A stretch of DNA of 64,000 bases, taken from an uncultured Olsenella sp. Its GTDB lineage: Bacteria > Actinomycetota > Coriobacteriia > Coriobacteriales > Atopobiaceae. This document shows, one piece after another, positions 45,711 to 52,931 of this stretch; within the stretch, counting starts at the first letter, position 1; every line of letters starts with the position of its first letter. The position numbers were made by a program, and so were the translations under genes. The notes under the pieces are model-generated. The model ran no database searches. It was not told where the DNA came from and saw only the letters and a list, made by a program, of their open reading frames with translations. The DNA is taken from the NCBI GenBank assembly GCA_949287905.1, contig CASEHX010000018.1, positions 124,001 to 188,000 on the forward strand, given 5' to 3'.

Positions 45711-46058
45711 TCACTCCCCCCCGATCCCGAATACCTCGCACAGGAGCGCCCCGATGCCCTTTTCGAGGTCACCCGAGAGCCTCTCCTCGACGTCCTTGCG
45801 GGCGTCCTCTACGGCGTCGTCGGGGAGCTTGGCGAGGAGGGCCTCGCACAGCGCGATCATGTCGAGCGCCGAGCTCGCGAGGTTCCGCCTGAACTTCTCG
45901 CCCCTCTCGCTGACGACGCTCTTCTTGAGCGCCCCCTCGATGTCGAGGATCATGGCGTTGTCGGACAGCAGCGCCGCGACGTCGCGCAGCCTGCCGTGGA
46001 GACCGTACAGGCTGCGGTCCATGTACGCGTTCTTCTCGAAGTACCTTGCGTCTTTCAT
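45711..46058 (-). CDS. Phage protein of unknown function
   Basis: 115 aa, helical (YGLHGRLRDVAALLSDNAMI). Five bases upstream of DUF1351. No recognised family. Confidence 0.55.
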   Translation of the reverse strand: MKDARYFEKNAYMDRSLYGLHGRLRDVAALLSDNAMILDIEGALKKSVVSERGEKFRRNLASSALDMIALCEALLAKLPDDAVEDARKDVEERLSGDLEKGIGALLCEVFGIGGE

Positions 46059-46068
46059 GTCTCTCCTC

Positions 46069-46506
46069 CTACTCGTCGATGAGGGCGCACAGCTCGGCGA
46101 GGGTCATGGAGACCCACGAGCCGTCCGCCTCCTCCATGAATCCGTCGTTCACCCTCAGCGGGCGCGAGAGCCTCGCGAGGTCTCGCAGCGTCACGTGCGC
46201 CACGGCGTCCGCCGCCGGGTGGTTGTAGCGCCACGTGACGAGGACCCCGACGCCCGCCCCGGCGTTCTCGCGCTCGGCGAGCGTCTGCCTCCTGTACTCG
46301 GCCACGAGCGACCTCGCGAGGTCGCGCTTGGCCTTGACCTCCACGACGCACTCGAAGCCGCGGGCCACGAGGCCCCTGAGGTCACCCTCGTCGCGGCTGC
46401 CGCGCAGGGGCTGCCGGTCTATGCCCGGCTGCCCGAGCGCCTCGCGCATGTAGTCGCGCACCTTGACCTCGACGGCGGTGCCGCGCTTCTTCGCCCTCGT
46501 GCTCAC
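46069..46506 (-). CDS. Holliday-junction-resolvase-like nuclease
   Basis: 145 aa from the GTG at 46506. N-terminal TRAKKRGTAVEVKVRDYM, then DRQPLRGSRDEGDLRG and CVVEVKAKRDLARSL. This E...D...ExK arrangement is that of PD-(D/E)XK resolvases (Hjc/RuvC-replacement type). Likely resolves phage recombination intermediates with the annealing protein downstream. Confidence 0.7.
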   Translation of the reverse strand: MSTRAKKRGTAVEVKVRDYMREALGQPGIDRQPLRGSRDEGDLRGLVARGFECVVEVKAKRDLARSLVAEYRRQTLAERENAGAGVGVLVTWRYNHPAADAVAHVTLRDLARLSRPLRVNDGFMEEADGSWVSMTLAELCALIDE

Positions 46507-46874
46507 GAGACCACCTCGCCCCTGAGCCCCAGCCTCTGCATCGCGGCCTCGGCGACGGCGTCGGCCATCTCCGGGTCGTGGGTGTCCGCGAAGACCGCCA
46601 CGGTGACCCCGGCGAGCATCGGGACGCCCGCGGCCGACTCCGGCGCGAGCCGGTAGCAGACGCGGATGGGCCTCACCGGGCTCGGCCTCGCCGCCGTCTC
46701 CGGCCGTCGCGCCGGCACCCTCACGCCCTCGTTGCCGGGGATGCGCCTCAGCTCCTCCAGCTCCTCGGGCGTCACCGAGCCCAGCCCGCTCGACACGGGG
46801 CGCGGGGCGCCCTGCGCCGCCACGCACGCCCGCATCGCGGCCTCGGCCCTCTCCATCAGCGACGTCCCGCTCAT
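46503..46874 (-). CDS. Phage protein of unknown function
   Basis: 123 aa from the ATG at 46874. Helical N-terminus, proline-rich middle (RRPETAARPSPVRPIR), beta-rich end. Overlaps both neighbours by 4 bases. Confidence 0.5.
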   Translation of the reverse strand: MSGTSLMERAEAAMRACVAAQGAPRPVSSGLGSVTPEELEELRRIPGNEGVRVPARRPETAARPSPVRPIRVCYRLAPESAAGVPMLAGVTVAVFADTHDPEMADAVAEAAMQRLGLRGEVVS

Positions 46875-47200
46875 GCGACGCTCTCCTCCATCCATCTGTC
46901 CATCTCCTCGACGCGGATCACCGCGCCCCTCTCGGCGCCGCGCGGCGCCACGAAGTCGAGCCGCCCGGCCTCGTGCTCGGCGTAGAGCGCCGAGCGGCTC
47001 ACCCCGGTGTAGCGGGCCGTCTCCGCGACCGTGTAGGCCATCTGGGGCGGCAGCCCCGCCTCCACTGCCATCGCGAGGCACCTGCTGCCCCCGCGCACCA
47101 TGCGCGAGCCCGTGAGGCTCCGCTGCGCCTCGGCGGCGAGCTGCATCACGCCCGAGAAGAACGCGCTCAGAACGTCCGTCTCGGTCCCCTGCCCCGCCAT
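46871..47200 (-). CDS. Excisionase-like helix-turn-helix protein
   Basis: 109 aa from the ATG at 47200. The C-terminal half YTVAETARYTGVSRSALYAE, then RVEEMDRWME, is a MerR/AlpA-type winged HTH as in Xis proteins. The N-terminal half is helical. It may direct excision or regulate early genes; not adjacent to the integrase. Confidence 0.6.
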   Translation of the reverse strand: MAGQGTETDVLSAFFSGVMQLAAEAQRSLTGSRMVRGGSRCLAMAVEAGLPPQMAYTVAETARYTGVSRSALYAEHEAGRLDFVAPRGAERGAVIRVEEMDRWMEESVA

Positions 47201-47202
47201 CG

Positions 47203-47331
47203 CTACCACCACCCGTCGGCGGTGCTCACCGCGAGGGCGAGCAGCGCCATGAGCGCGAGCGCCGCCCAGTCGTGCTCCTCCGCGTACCCGGCGAGCGCGT
47301 CGAGCGCCTCGCCGATTCGTCGTACAATCAC
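47203..47331 (-). CDS. Membrane mini-protein
   Basis: 42 aa from GTG at 47331 with GGAGG eight bases upstream. One hydrophobic helix (WAALALMALLALAVSTADGW). Ends two bases before the HTH gene start. Confidence 0.5.
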   Translation of the reverse strand: MIVRRIGEALDALAGYAEEHDWAALALMALLALAVSTADGWW

Positions 47332-47710
47332 CTTGACCACCTCCGGATGGTCGTGGGCCCCGCCGCGATGCCGCGCGACGGGGCCGCTCTCTTTCGCTTC
47401 GTCTTGTCCATGGAACCGCCCCGCGACCGCCGCCGCCACGGGCCAGCCCGCCCGCCAGAAAGGAGGATGGCGTTGCTGGTGGCGCGTTGGTGGCGCCGTC
47501 ATCGCGACGGGCTTGCTCCGCCTACCGCGGCGGCAGAAGGCGTCGAAGAGCGCCGTCTCGGCGGAGCCGTGGCGGCGGCGGTCGCGGGGCGGTCCCCCTC
47601 GTGACGGCCCCGAGCGACCATCCGCGCGCGGGCCTTCCACGCAGACCCCACGTCCGCACCCGCGCCCTTCAGGGCGGATGGCCGCCGGGGGCCGTCACGA
47701 CGTCTCGCCT
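47332..47710. other. Gene-poor G+C-rich stretch in the early region
   Basis: No coding region can be supported. Visible structure: GGCCCCG/CGGGGCC hairpin near 47355-47385 and a 12-base inverted repeat, GTGACGGCCCC (about 47601-47611) against GGGGCCGTCAC (about 47688-47698). Open frames on both strands exist but lack ribosome-binding sites or domains. A leader, an origin or a regulatory RNA could lie here; nothing proves it. Confidence 0.4.
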
Positions 47711-47977
47711 CTACGGGAAGAGCGCCATCTGCAGGCCTATCGCGAGCCCCTGAGTCAGCGCCTCGTCCTCGTATTCCTCGTTCCGCGCCAGCCCCGCGAG
47801 TATGGCGTGCACCAGCTCGTGGAGGTACGTCTGAGCCTCCTCCTCCGGGCACATGCCCTCCCTCAGGCGTATGGTTCTCGTCGACGGGCTACACGTCCCG
47901 TTCTCGTCCGGCTCGACCCCGCCGCGCTCGACCGTGTACGGCACGCCGAGCACGGTCACCCTGTCCGGAATGTTCAT
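47711..47977 (-). CDS. Small HExxH metallopeptidase-like protein
   Basis: 88 aa from the ATG at 47977 with GGAGGAGA upstream. AQTYLHELVHAILAGLARNE carries the HExxH zinc-protease motif, with a downstream acidic residue (EEYEDEALTQG) as possible third ligand. Small phage members of the SprT/ImmA-like group; ImmA-type proteases cleave phage repressors. Position next to the switch region makes a role in induction possible, but the protein lacks the usual ImmA length. Confidence 0.7.
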   Translation of the reverse strand: MNIPDRVTVLGVPYTVERGGVEPDENGTCSPSTRTIRLREGMCPEEEAQTYLHELVHAILAGLARNEEYEDEALTQGLAIGLQMALFP

Positions 47978-47995
47978 CAATGTCTCCTCCCTCTG

Positions 47996-48181
47996 TCAGA
48001 GAATCAGGCACAGTGAGACAATGACCGCATATGCCGCCCACACGAGCCCGAGCGCCGTGACCCCGACGTTCCCCGTCGCAGCGCCGAACGCCGAGAGGGC
48101 GAGCGACGCGACGGACGTGACGACGAGGAGAGTGCTCGTGAGCGAGAGCTTCGGAAGCTGGACGTGGGAGACCGAGGACAT
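47996..48181 (-). CDS. Possible small two-helix membrane protein overlapping the rightward gene
   Basis: 61 aa with two hydrophobic segments (TLLVVTSVASLALSAFGA and VTALGLVWAAYAVIVSLCLI) and strong G/C preference at third positions. No ribosome-binding site is seen at the ATG at 48181, which lies inside the rightward gene 48138-48419; the 5' ends would overlap by 44 bases. The true start may be different. Confidence 0.4.
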   Translation of the reverse strand: MSSVSHVQLPKLSLTSTLLVVTSVASLALSAFGAATGNVGVTALGLVWAAYAVIVSLCLIL

Positions 48182-48419
48182 CGACCTGGACGACCGCGCC
48201 GACCTGTCGGACGACCCGGCCTTCATGGAGTCGCTCGCGGCGCTCCGCTCGTCCTCCGAGGCTGTGCGGGAGCAGCTCGCGGCATTCCGCGAGTACGTCT
48301 CGGCCTCTCGAGAGGCCGCGCGACACGACCGCCGCATGGCCGTCCTGTCCCTGTCCATCTCCCTCGTGTCTCTCTGCATCGCGCTCATCTCCCTTCTGAA
48401 CCAGCTCGACGTCATCTGA
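48138..48419 (+). CDS. Tail-anchored coiled-coil membrane protein
   Basis: 93 aa from GTG at 48138 with GAGGAG upstream. An acidic N-terminus, then a helix (FMESLAALRSSSEAVREQLA) and a C-terminal membrane anchor (LSLSISLVSLCIALISLL). Third codon positions are almost all G or C. It is transcribed against the early operon and has its own terminator. Rightward (lysogeny) orientation suggests expression in the lysogen, for example superinfection exclusion; that is inference. Confidence 0.65.
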   Translation: MSESFGSWTWETEDIDLDDRADLSDDPAFMESLAALRSSSEAVREQLAAFREYVSASREAARHDRRMAVLSLSISLVSLCIALISLLNQLDVI

Positions 48420-48424
48420 CTGCG

Positions 48425-48449
48425 CCCCCTTCGCGCACGGAGGGGGTCT
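48425..48449 (+). terminator. Terminator of the tail-anchored protein gene
   Basis: CCCCCT (48425-48430) pairs with AGGGGG (48441-48446), then TCTTTCC. Lies five bases past the stop of the rightward gene. Confidence 0.6.
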
Positions 48450-48563
48450 TTCCACGGCTCGCGAGGTAGCACCCACGGGTGCCCCGCGTCCGGTCCGCCG
48501 CGTCCTCTTCTTGGGGTGTCGCGGCGGCTATTCGGTTGTCAAAGGACGCTTACGAATCGATGG

Positions 48564-48788
48564 CTAGAGGCTCTTGGCTACGGCGACACCGTTACGGTCG
48601 TCGGAAAGGCCGAACAGGTAATCAACCGAGCAGCCAAACATGAGAGCCATCTCACAAGCCTTTGAAGACGGGACTGAGCGCGCGTCCTTCTCCCAGTCAC
48701 GAATCGTTCGAGAAACGACTCCAAGCCGCTCGGCGAGACCTTCCTGCGTAAGCCCGCTCTTGACGCGCTCCGATGCGATGTTGTTCAT
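48564..48788 (-). CDS. Cro/C1-type HTH regulator
   Basis: 74 aa from the ATG at 48788 with AGGAGGTGG upstream; a GTG further out lies within the Shine-Dalgarno. XRE-family HTH: SGLTQEGLAERLGVVSRTIR and DWEKDARSVPSS. Divergent from the LexA-like repressor with the operator region between them, so it is the Cro-equivalent that opens the lytic programme. Confidence 0.82.
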   Translation of the reverse strand: MNNIASERVKSGLTQEGLAERLGVVSRTIRDWEKDARSVPSSKACEMALMFGCSVDYLFGLSDDRNGVAVAKSL

Positions 48789-48925
48789 AACCACCTCCTA
48801 GTAACCACTTCGCGCTTACTAGCTCCATGGTAACCATTTAGCGGATACTTTCAACCCATTTTGAGAAAAAAGTATCCGGTCTGTGGTTATATGTGGTTAC
48901 CGAAAGAAAGCGCGAGGTGGTTACC
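48789..48925. promoter_or_regulatory. Genetic switch: divergent promoters with repeated operators
   Basis: The heptamer GTAACCA/TGGTTAC recurs about six times (near 48788, 48802, 48830, 48885, 48893 and 48917). CGGATACTTT (48842-48851) and AAAGTATCCG (48869-48878) form an inverted repeat between them. Leftward promoter: TTGAAA, 16-base spacer, TACCAT (48827-48854). Rightward: an extended -10 TGGTTATAT (48885-48892). The stretch is AT-rich. Several sites overlap the promoters, as needed for a repressor/Cro switch. Confidence 0.7.
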
Positions 48926-49591
48926 ATGCCTACAAATCCAAGGACCCCGCAGAACAACATGGGAGAAATCCGACGCCAGGCCGGATACACACAGAAAGAG
49001 GCCGCCGAAGCGAGCGGAATACCCCTAGGCACGCTTAGACGTTGGGAGCAGGGACAAAACGACCCTGATATGGGTTCGCTTATGAAGCTCGCCGATCTCT
49101 ATCACACGACACTCGACTCGATGCTCATCTCTAGACAAGTGATGCCGGGGAACGTCATCCCGATGCGCCGCTCCCCCTCCCACCCCATGCCGGTCGTGGG
49201 GCGCATCGCGGCGGGCACCCCGCGCGAGGCCATCTACCAGACCGGCGAGACGCACGAGGCGCCAGAGTCGCTCTGGGAGGCGCACCCCGACGGCTTCTGG
49301 CTGGAGGTCTCCGGCAACTCGATGAATCGCCTCTTCCCCGAGGGGACGCTCGTGCTCGTGGACCCCGACGAGGAGGTTCGCAACGGGGACGTGGGCGTGG
49401 TCTTCGTCAACGGCGAAGACGCGACGCTGAAGCGCGTCTACTACGACGGCGAGAGCGTGAGGCTGCACCCCGAGAGCCACGACCCCGAGTACCAGGACAG
49501 GGTGATAGACCGCGAGGACCCCGACGCGCCAGATGTGCGCGTTCTGGGCCGCGCGGTTGCGTACGCGTCGCCCGAGGGATGGAGGGCGTGA
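48926..49591 (+). CDS. LexA/CI-type repressor with S24 peptidase domain
   Basis: 221 aa from the ATG at 48926 (GAGGTGG upstream). N-terminal XRE HTH (GYTQKEAAEASGIPLGTLRR), then an S24 domain: cleavage site in GRIAAGTP, catalytic serine in VSGNSMNR and lysine in DATLKRVYYDG. RecA-stimulated self-cleavage would induce the prophage. Its gene is in front of four rightward cargo genes. Confidence 0.92.
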   Translation: MPTNPRTPQNNMGEIRRQAGYTQKEAAEASGIPLGTLRRWEQGQNDPDMGSLMKLADLYHTTLDSMLISRQVMPGNVIPMRRSPSHPMPVVGRIAAGTPREAIYQTGETHEAPESLWEAHPDGFWLEVSGNSMNRLFPEGTLVLVDPDEEVRNGDVGVVFVNGEDATLKRVYYDGESVRLHPESHDPEYQDRVIDREDPDAPDVRVLGRAVAYASPEGWRA

Positions 49592-50469
49592 TGGGGCTTT
49601 TCGACAAGGCGAAGCGTATGGCAAAGAACACCGCTCTCAACGTCGCCCAAAAGGCCGTGGAAGCCGCCGCGGACGCCATTGATCAGGCAAAAGGAGAAGT
49701 CCAGGCGACCGACTGGGTCGACTGGGCCAGAAAGCGTCGACAGGCCAGAAGATCCGGATCAGACCCCGACATCGTCTTACCTCCAGCAGAAGGTGACTCA
49801 TTCCAGCCGTTTGGCGACGAGCAGACTCGCGCTCTTGAGGAGCGGTATCGTCGGGAGGCACGCGAAGCCATGTATCGCGATCTTATGCCCATGCGCTTGG
49901 AGATGCCCACTTATGACCTCTCTTGCGCGACATTCCCATTCGGACCCCGCGAGTATGTCACGCTGACGATCCCCCATCGCGACGAGACCACGCAGAAGGT
50001 CCTCTATGAGGAGAAGAGATACTTGGCCGATGACGAGGCGCTTGCTGAGACGTGTAAGGCCATCTCTCTTCTTGAGTTCATCTCCGAGCAGGCCCTCATC
50101 AGCGTCCAAGCCATTCCCGTTCTCAAGACGGACCTAAAGGCTCTGCAGCCAGTCACAGACTGCGAGGATATACCGCCGGGGCATTTCGTCTATATGACCG
50201 TTAACCCGCTTACTCCAACTGGCAGGCCTCCAAAGTACCCTATAAGCATTGCCTTTGACGCTTATGAAGGCGTTGAGTCCGGGTCACACGGGAGCATTGA
50301 CTTCCTCCCAGACGGGACACCCGCGAAAGCGGACATCTCCTATTGGATCAACCGAAGCGGATACAAGGCGAGCTTTCGGCTTGAGAACGGAGGTCCCGTT
50401 TTGACCCTGCTGATGTCCCTTGGGTACACGAACACGGTTGTTTACAGGAGGCCAAAAGCCACAGTTTAG
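49591..50469 (+). CDS. Lysogeny-module protein of unknown function
   Basis: 292 aa from the ATG at 49591, coupled to the repressor stop (TGATG). N-terminal amphipathic helix (GLFDKAKRMAKNTALNVAQK), charged linker, then an alpha/beta domain. No recognised family. Co-transcription with the repressor means it is expressed in the lysogen. Base use is less G+C-rich than the structural genes, suggesting separate origin. Confidence 0.65.
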   Translation: MGLFDKAKRMAKNTALNVAQKAVEAAADAIDQAKGEVQATDWVDWARKRRQARRSGSDPDIVLPPAEGDSFQPFGDEQTRALEERYRREAREAMYRDLMPMRLEMPTYDLSCATFPFGPREYVTLTIPHRDETTQKVLYEEKRYLADDEALAETCKAISLLEFISEQALISVQAIPVLKTDLKALQPVTDCEDIPPGHFVYMTVNPLTPTGRPPKYPISIAFDAYEGVESGSHGSIDFLPDGTPAKADISYWINRSGYKASFRLENGGPVLTLLMSLGYTNTVVYRRPKATV

Positions 50470-50565
50470 ATCGGCACGGTCATCCGGCCCCAGGCGGACC
50501 ACGACGGGTTCGATAGGTGGTAGGAAGCAAAGAGACGGAAACGAGCGAAGATTGGAGACAAAGCG

Positions 50566-50847
50566 ATGGCAGGAAAGAAAACGGTGCAGAGCATTAACCT
50601 CAACCTCGATAGTGACCCAGTGACAAGGAAGGGCGTCATGGCTTCCATCGTCTTGGCGAGCACGGACGGAGGTGTGACCCGCCTAGATTTTGTAAACCCG
50701 GACATCCCCGAAGACGAAGGCTCGATGAGAGCCGTTCTCTCGTCCCGCGTGTACATGTCTAACGAGAACCTGCTCGCCCTTCGCGATATGCTCAACACCC
50801 ACACTGCGACATGGAAGGTAGAAGCCCATGACGCGCAGGGAGAGTAG
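50566..50847 (+). CDS. Small lysogeny-module protein, DUF3467-like pattern
   Basis: 93 aa. GVMASIVLASTDGGVTRLDF and VYMSNENLLALRDMLNTHT give a strand-then-helix order that recalls DUF3467. Overlaps the next gene by 20 bases. Function unknown; in the rightward cargo. Confidence 0.55.
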   Translation: MAGKKTVQSINLNLDSDPVTRKGVMASIVLASTDGGVTRLDFVNPDIPEDEGSMRAVLSSRVYMSNENLLALRDMLNTHTATWKVEAHDAQGE

Positions 50848-51217
50848 CAGCTCGCCGCAAATTGACCCGTTCGACATCGAGTGGGTTGTAGAGGACCCAC
50901 TAAGCCGCGACGTCATAATGTCAAAAAGCATAATCAGGGCAAGAGAGTCGGCGGGAAAGCATCCATTTCCTCCGGAGCATCTAGACGTTTCTGACGTCAA
51001 AGAAGTCGTCTCCGATCCCGATTTCATAGAGCCTTCGATAAGCAAGCCCAAAAGGGACGTCTATTACAAGGTAATCTCAAGCGAGCCTCATCCGTTTTCG
51101 AGAGTGGTGGTTGATTTCTCAAAGGATGCAGGGCGCGGTATAGCTATATCATGGAGTCGTTACAAGCACTCCGCCCAATCAACGGGTAGGAAATGGGAGA
51201 AGGATGAGAAATGCTGA
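50828..51217 (+). CDS. Candidate toxin with BECR/DUF4258-like C-terminal pattern
   Basis: 129 aa. DVKEVVSDPDFIEPSISKPK, RDVYYKVISSEP, VVVDFSKDAGRGIAISW follow the helix / PD-I / YxK / VVV / end-strand order seen in small RNase-like toxins of the BECR/DUF4258 type. G+C is about 50% (61 of 120 bases at 50941-51060). It overlaps by 7 bases the next gene, which looks like a DUF2283 protein. No catalytic residue can be asserted. Confidence 0.55.
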   Translation: MTRRESSSSPQIDPFDIEWVVEDPLSRDVIMSKSIIRARESAGKHPFPPEHLDVSDVKEVVSDPDFIEPSISKPKRDVYYKVISSEPHPFSRVVVDFSKDAGRGIAISWSRYKHSAQSTGRKWEKDEKC

Positions 51218-51480
51218 CCGTGAAGGCCCTAAGGGCCGGATACGCGGACGTGGTTGACATCCTGTATGTCACGTGTTCCGAAGGCGCAGACCTCTCCGCT
51301 TGCTACAGGCTCGAAGACACTCCCTCCGGCATTACCGTCAACTATGACGATTCCGGAAGAGTGCTAGGTGCGGAGATCTCCGATTTCTCATCAAGCTATA
51401 AAGTCCCCGTGAAAATAGTGGTGGATGCCGAGACCCCGTTCATCCTTGACATAGACTCATCGGCTTTCGTTAGCGACTAA
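51211..51480 (+). CDS. DUF2283-like protein, candidate antitoxin
   Basis: 89 aa. DVVDILYVTCSEGADLSACY and GITVNYDDSGRVLGAEISDF match the DUF2283 pattern (Y-D, D-h-Y, Y/D..G.hhGhEI). Its ATG lies inside the preceding gene, so the pair is coupled. DUF2283 proteins commonly sit beside small toxins such as DUF4258; an antitoxin role is inferred. Confidence 0.6.
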   Translation: MLTVKALRAGYADVVDILYVTCSEGADLSACYRLEDTPSGITVNYDDSGRVLGAEISDFSSSYKVPVKIVVDAETPFILDIDSSAFVSD

Positions 51481-51595
51481 AGCGTGACAAAAAACGCGCC
51501 CCCACTCATCCGCCAAGACACCGTGAGGGCGCTTGCCTGCCAACCTTGTACAGGGGGCACCTCTCAGAGGTGACTCGATTGGAGGCTGCTCAATT

Positions 51596-52816
51596 ATGCC
51601 ACGAAGGAGCGCGTTCGGCTCGATCGAGGAGGTCGAGCGCGGGAAGAGGTATCGCGTGCGCTGGTGGGGCGACTCCCACGACGGTGGCGGCTACAGGCGC
51701 CACAGCAGGGTCATTCGCGGCACCCGCAGGGACGCCGAGGAGTTCCGCTCGCTGATGCACGTGAGGCACGGCGAGGACGTGCCCTGCCCCACCGTTGGCG
51801 AGGCGTGGGAGCTGTGGTACAGGCCGGACTGCGACCGGGCGCTGGCCGTCTGGGAGCGCGAGAGGCGCCCCGGAAAGCGCGGCGAGTCCATGAAGCCGCA
51901 GACGCACAGGCAGATCATGTCGACGTGGAGGACGCACGTTGGGCCGAGATGGGCCGACGTCCCGGTGTCCGGGGTGCGCTACAGCGACGTCCAGGACTGG
52001 CTGCTCACCATGAGCGAGTCCGCGGCGAAGAAGAGCATATCGCTCCTCCGCGCGATACTCAGGCTCTGCATGCTGAACGACCGGCTGGAGAAGAACGTCG
52101 CCGAGTACGAGTACCGCATCCCGTCTAGGGCGAGCAGGCGCGAGGACGGTATCTGGACCCTCGAGGAGCTTGACGAGTCGCTGTGGCCGGCCGTGTGGGG
52201 CCGCCCTTGCGAGCCGATGTTCCTGCTCTCCGCCTTCGGCTCCTGCAGGCTCGGGGAGTGCCTGGCCCCCATGCTGGAGGACATCGAGGCGATCGAGACG
52301 CCGGGGATGACGCTCGCCGCCGTGCCCATCATGAGGCAGGTCTACTGCTCCGGTGGCGTCTCGGACGAGGGCGACCTCAAGAACCAGTGGAGCCCGAGGA
52401 CGGTGGTCATACCCGAGCCCTGGAGCCTACGGGTGCTGCAGCTGAGGGACGAGGGCCTCGCGAGGGGCGAGACGTGGCTGTCCGACGACGGCCTGGGCGA
52501 GCCCATATCACAGAAGGTCGCCAGGGACGACTTCTACAGGGCGCTGGAGGCGGCCGGCATACCGGCGATGCAGCCGCGCGCCCTGAGGCGGTCGTGGCGG
52601 TCCTGGACGGCCGTCACGGGAATCTCACGCGAGGTCCTCGAGAAGATGATGGGGCACGTCGGCGAGGGAACCACGGGAAGGCACTACCTGAGAATGGATG
52701 CGGAGCTTATATCTTCCGAGATATGCCGTGCGATGGGCGGGAGCAAGGTCTGCGTCAGTTGGGACTTTTTGGGACTCGGCCCGGAAGGACGCACCGGTTT
52801 ACCTGCGGATACGTGA
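51596..52816 (+). CDS. int: Tyrosine recombinase / integrase
   Basis: 406 aa from the ATG at 51596 (GGAGG ten bases upstream). N-terminal arm-binding and core-binding parts, then the catalytic domain: box I arginine in FGSCRLGECLAP, box II QPRALRRSWRSW (first histidine of HxLR replaced by arginine) and GHVGEGTTGRHYLRM with the tyrosine. Ends 13 bases before attR core. It inserts the phage into valS. Confidence 0.93.
   Translation: MPRRSAFGSIEEVERGKRYRVRWWGDSHDGGGYRRHSRVIRGTRRDAEEFRSLMHVRHGEDVPCPTVGEAWELWYRPDCDRALAVWERERRPGKRGESMKPQTHRQIMSTWRTHVGPRWADVPVSGVRYSDVQDWLLTMSESAAKKSISLLRAILRLCMLNDRLEKNVAEYEYRIPSRASRREDGIWTLEELDESLWPAVWGRPCEPMFLLSAFGSCRLGECLAPMLEDIEAIETPGMTLAAVPIMRQVYCSGGVSDEGDLKNQWSPRTVVIPEPWSLRVLQLRDEGLARGETWLSDDGLGEPISQKVARDDFYRALEAAGIPAMQPRALRRSWRSWTAVTGISREVLEKMMGHVGEGTTGRHYLRMDAELISSEICRAMGGSKVCVSWDFLGLGPEGRTGLPADT
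52761..52776. promoter_or_regulatory. Candidate integrase arm-type sites, right end
   Basis: GGGACT at 52761-52766 and 52771-52776, in the end of the integrase gene and in the same orientation as the left pair (18923 and 18934). Spacing of 10-11 bases places each pair on one DNA face. Confidence 0.5.
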
Positions 52817-52828
52817 AAGGGCATATCC

Positions 52829-52843
52829 CTTGGGCATCTCTTC
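52829..52843. other. attR core
   Basis: Second copy of CTTGGGCATCTCTTC. Phage side is CATATCC; left phage flank after attL is GATATG, so attP has the inverted pair CATATC...GATATG around the core. The host side begins CACGGGG, whose complement supplies the original valS GTG. Confidence 0.88.
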
Positions 52844-52931
52844 CACGGGGCATTCCTCTCCCGGTCGCGTGCATATCAGTCCAACAGGATAGCACGTAGG
52901 CGGTATCATCGCAGGAAGGGAAAGGAGCCAC

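Noticed and set aside
43105-46656. Rightward 1183-aa open frame in the early phage region
   Set aside because: Antisense to a chain of coupled leftward genes with good third-position bias and ribosome-binding sites; arginine-rich, no domain.
47468-47604. Rightward 45-aa frame with AAAGGAGG directly before ATG
   Set aside because: Spacing to the start codon is zero, composition is that of a shadow, and no domain is visible.
47853-48137. N-terminal extension of the rightward tail-anchored protein
   Set aside because: Upstream residues lack codon bias and cover the opposite peptidase gene; GTG at 48138 has GAGGAG.
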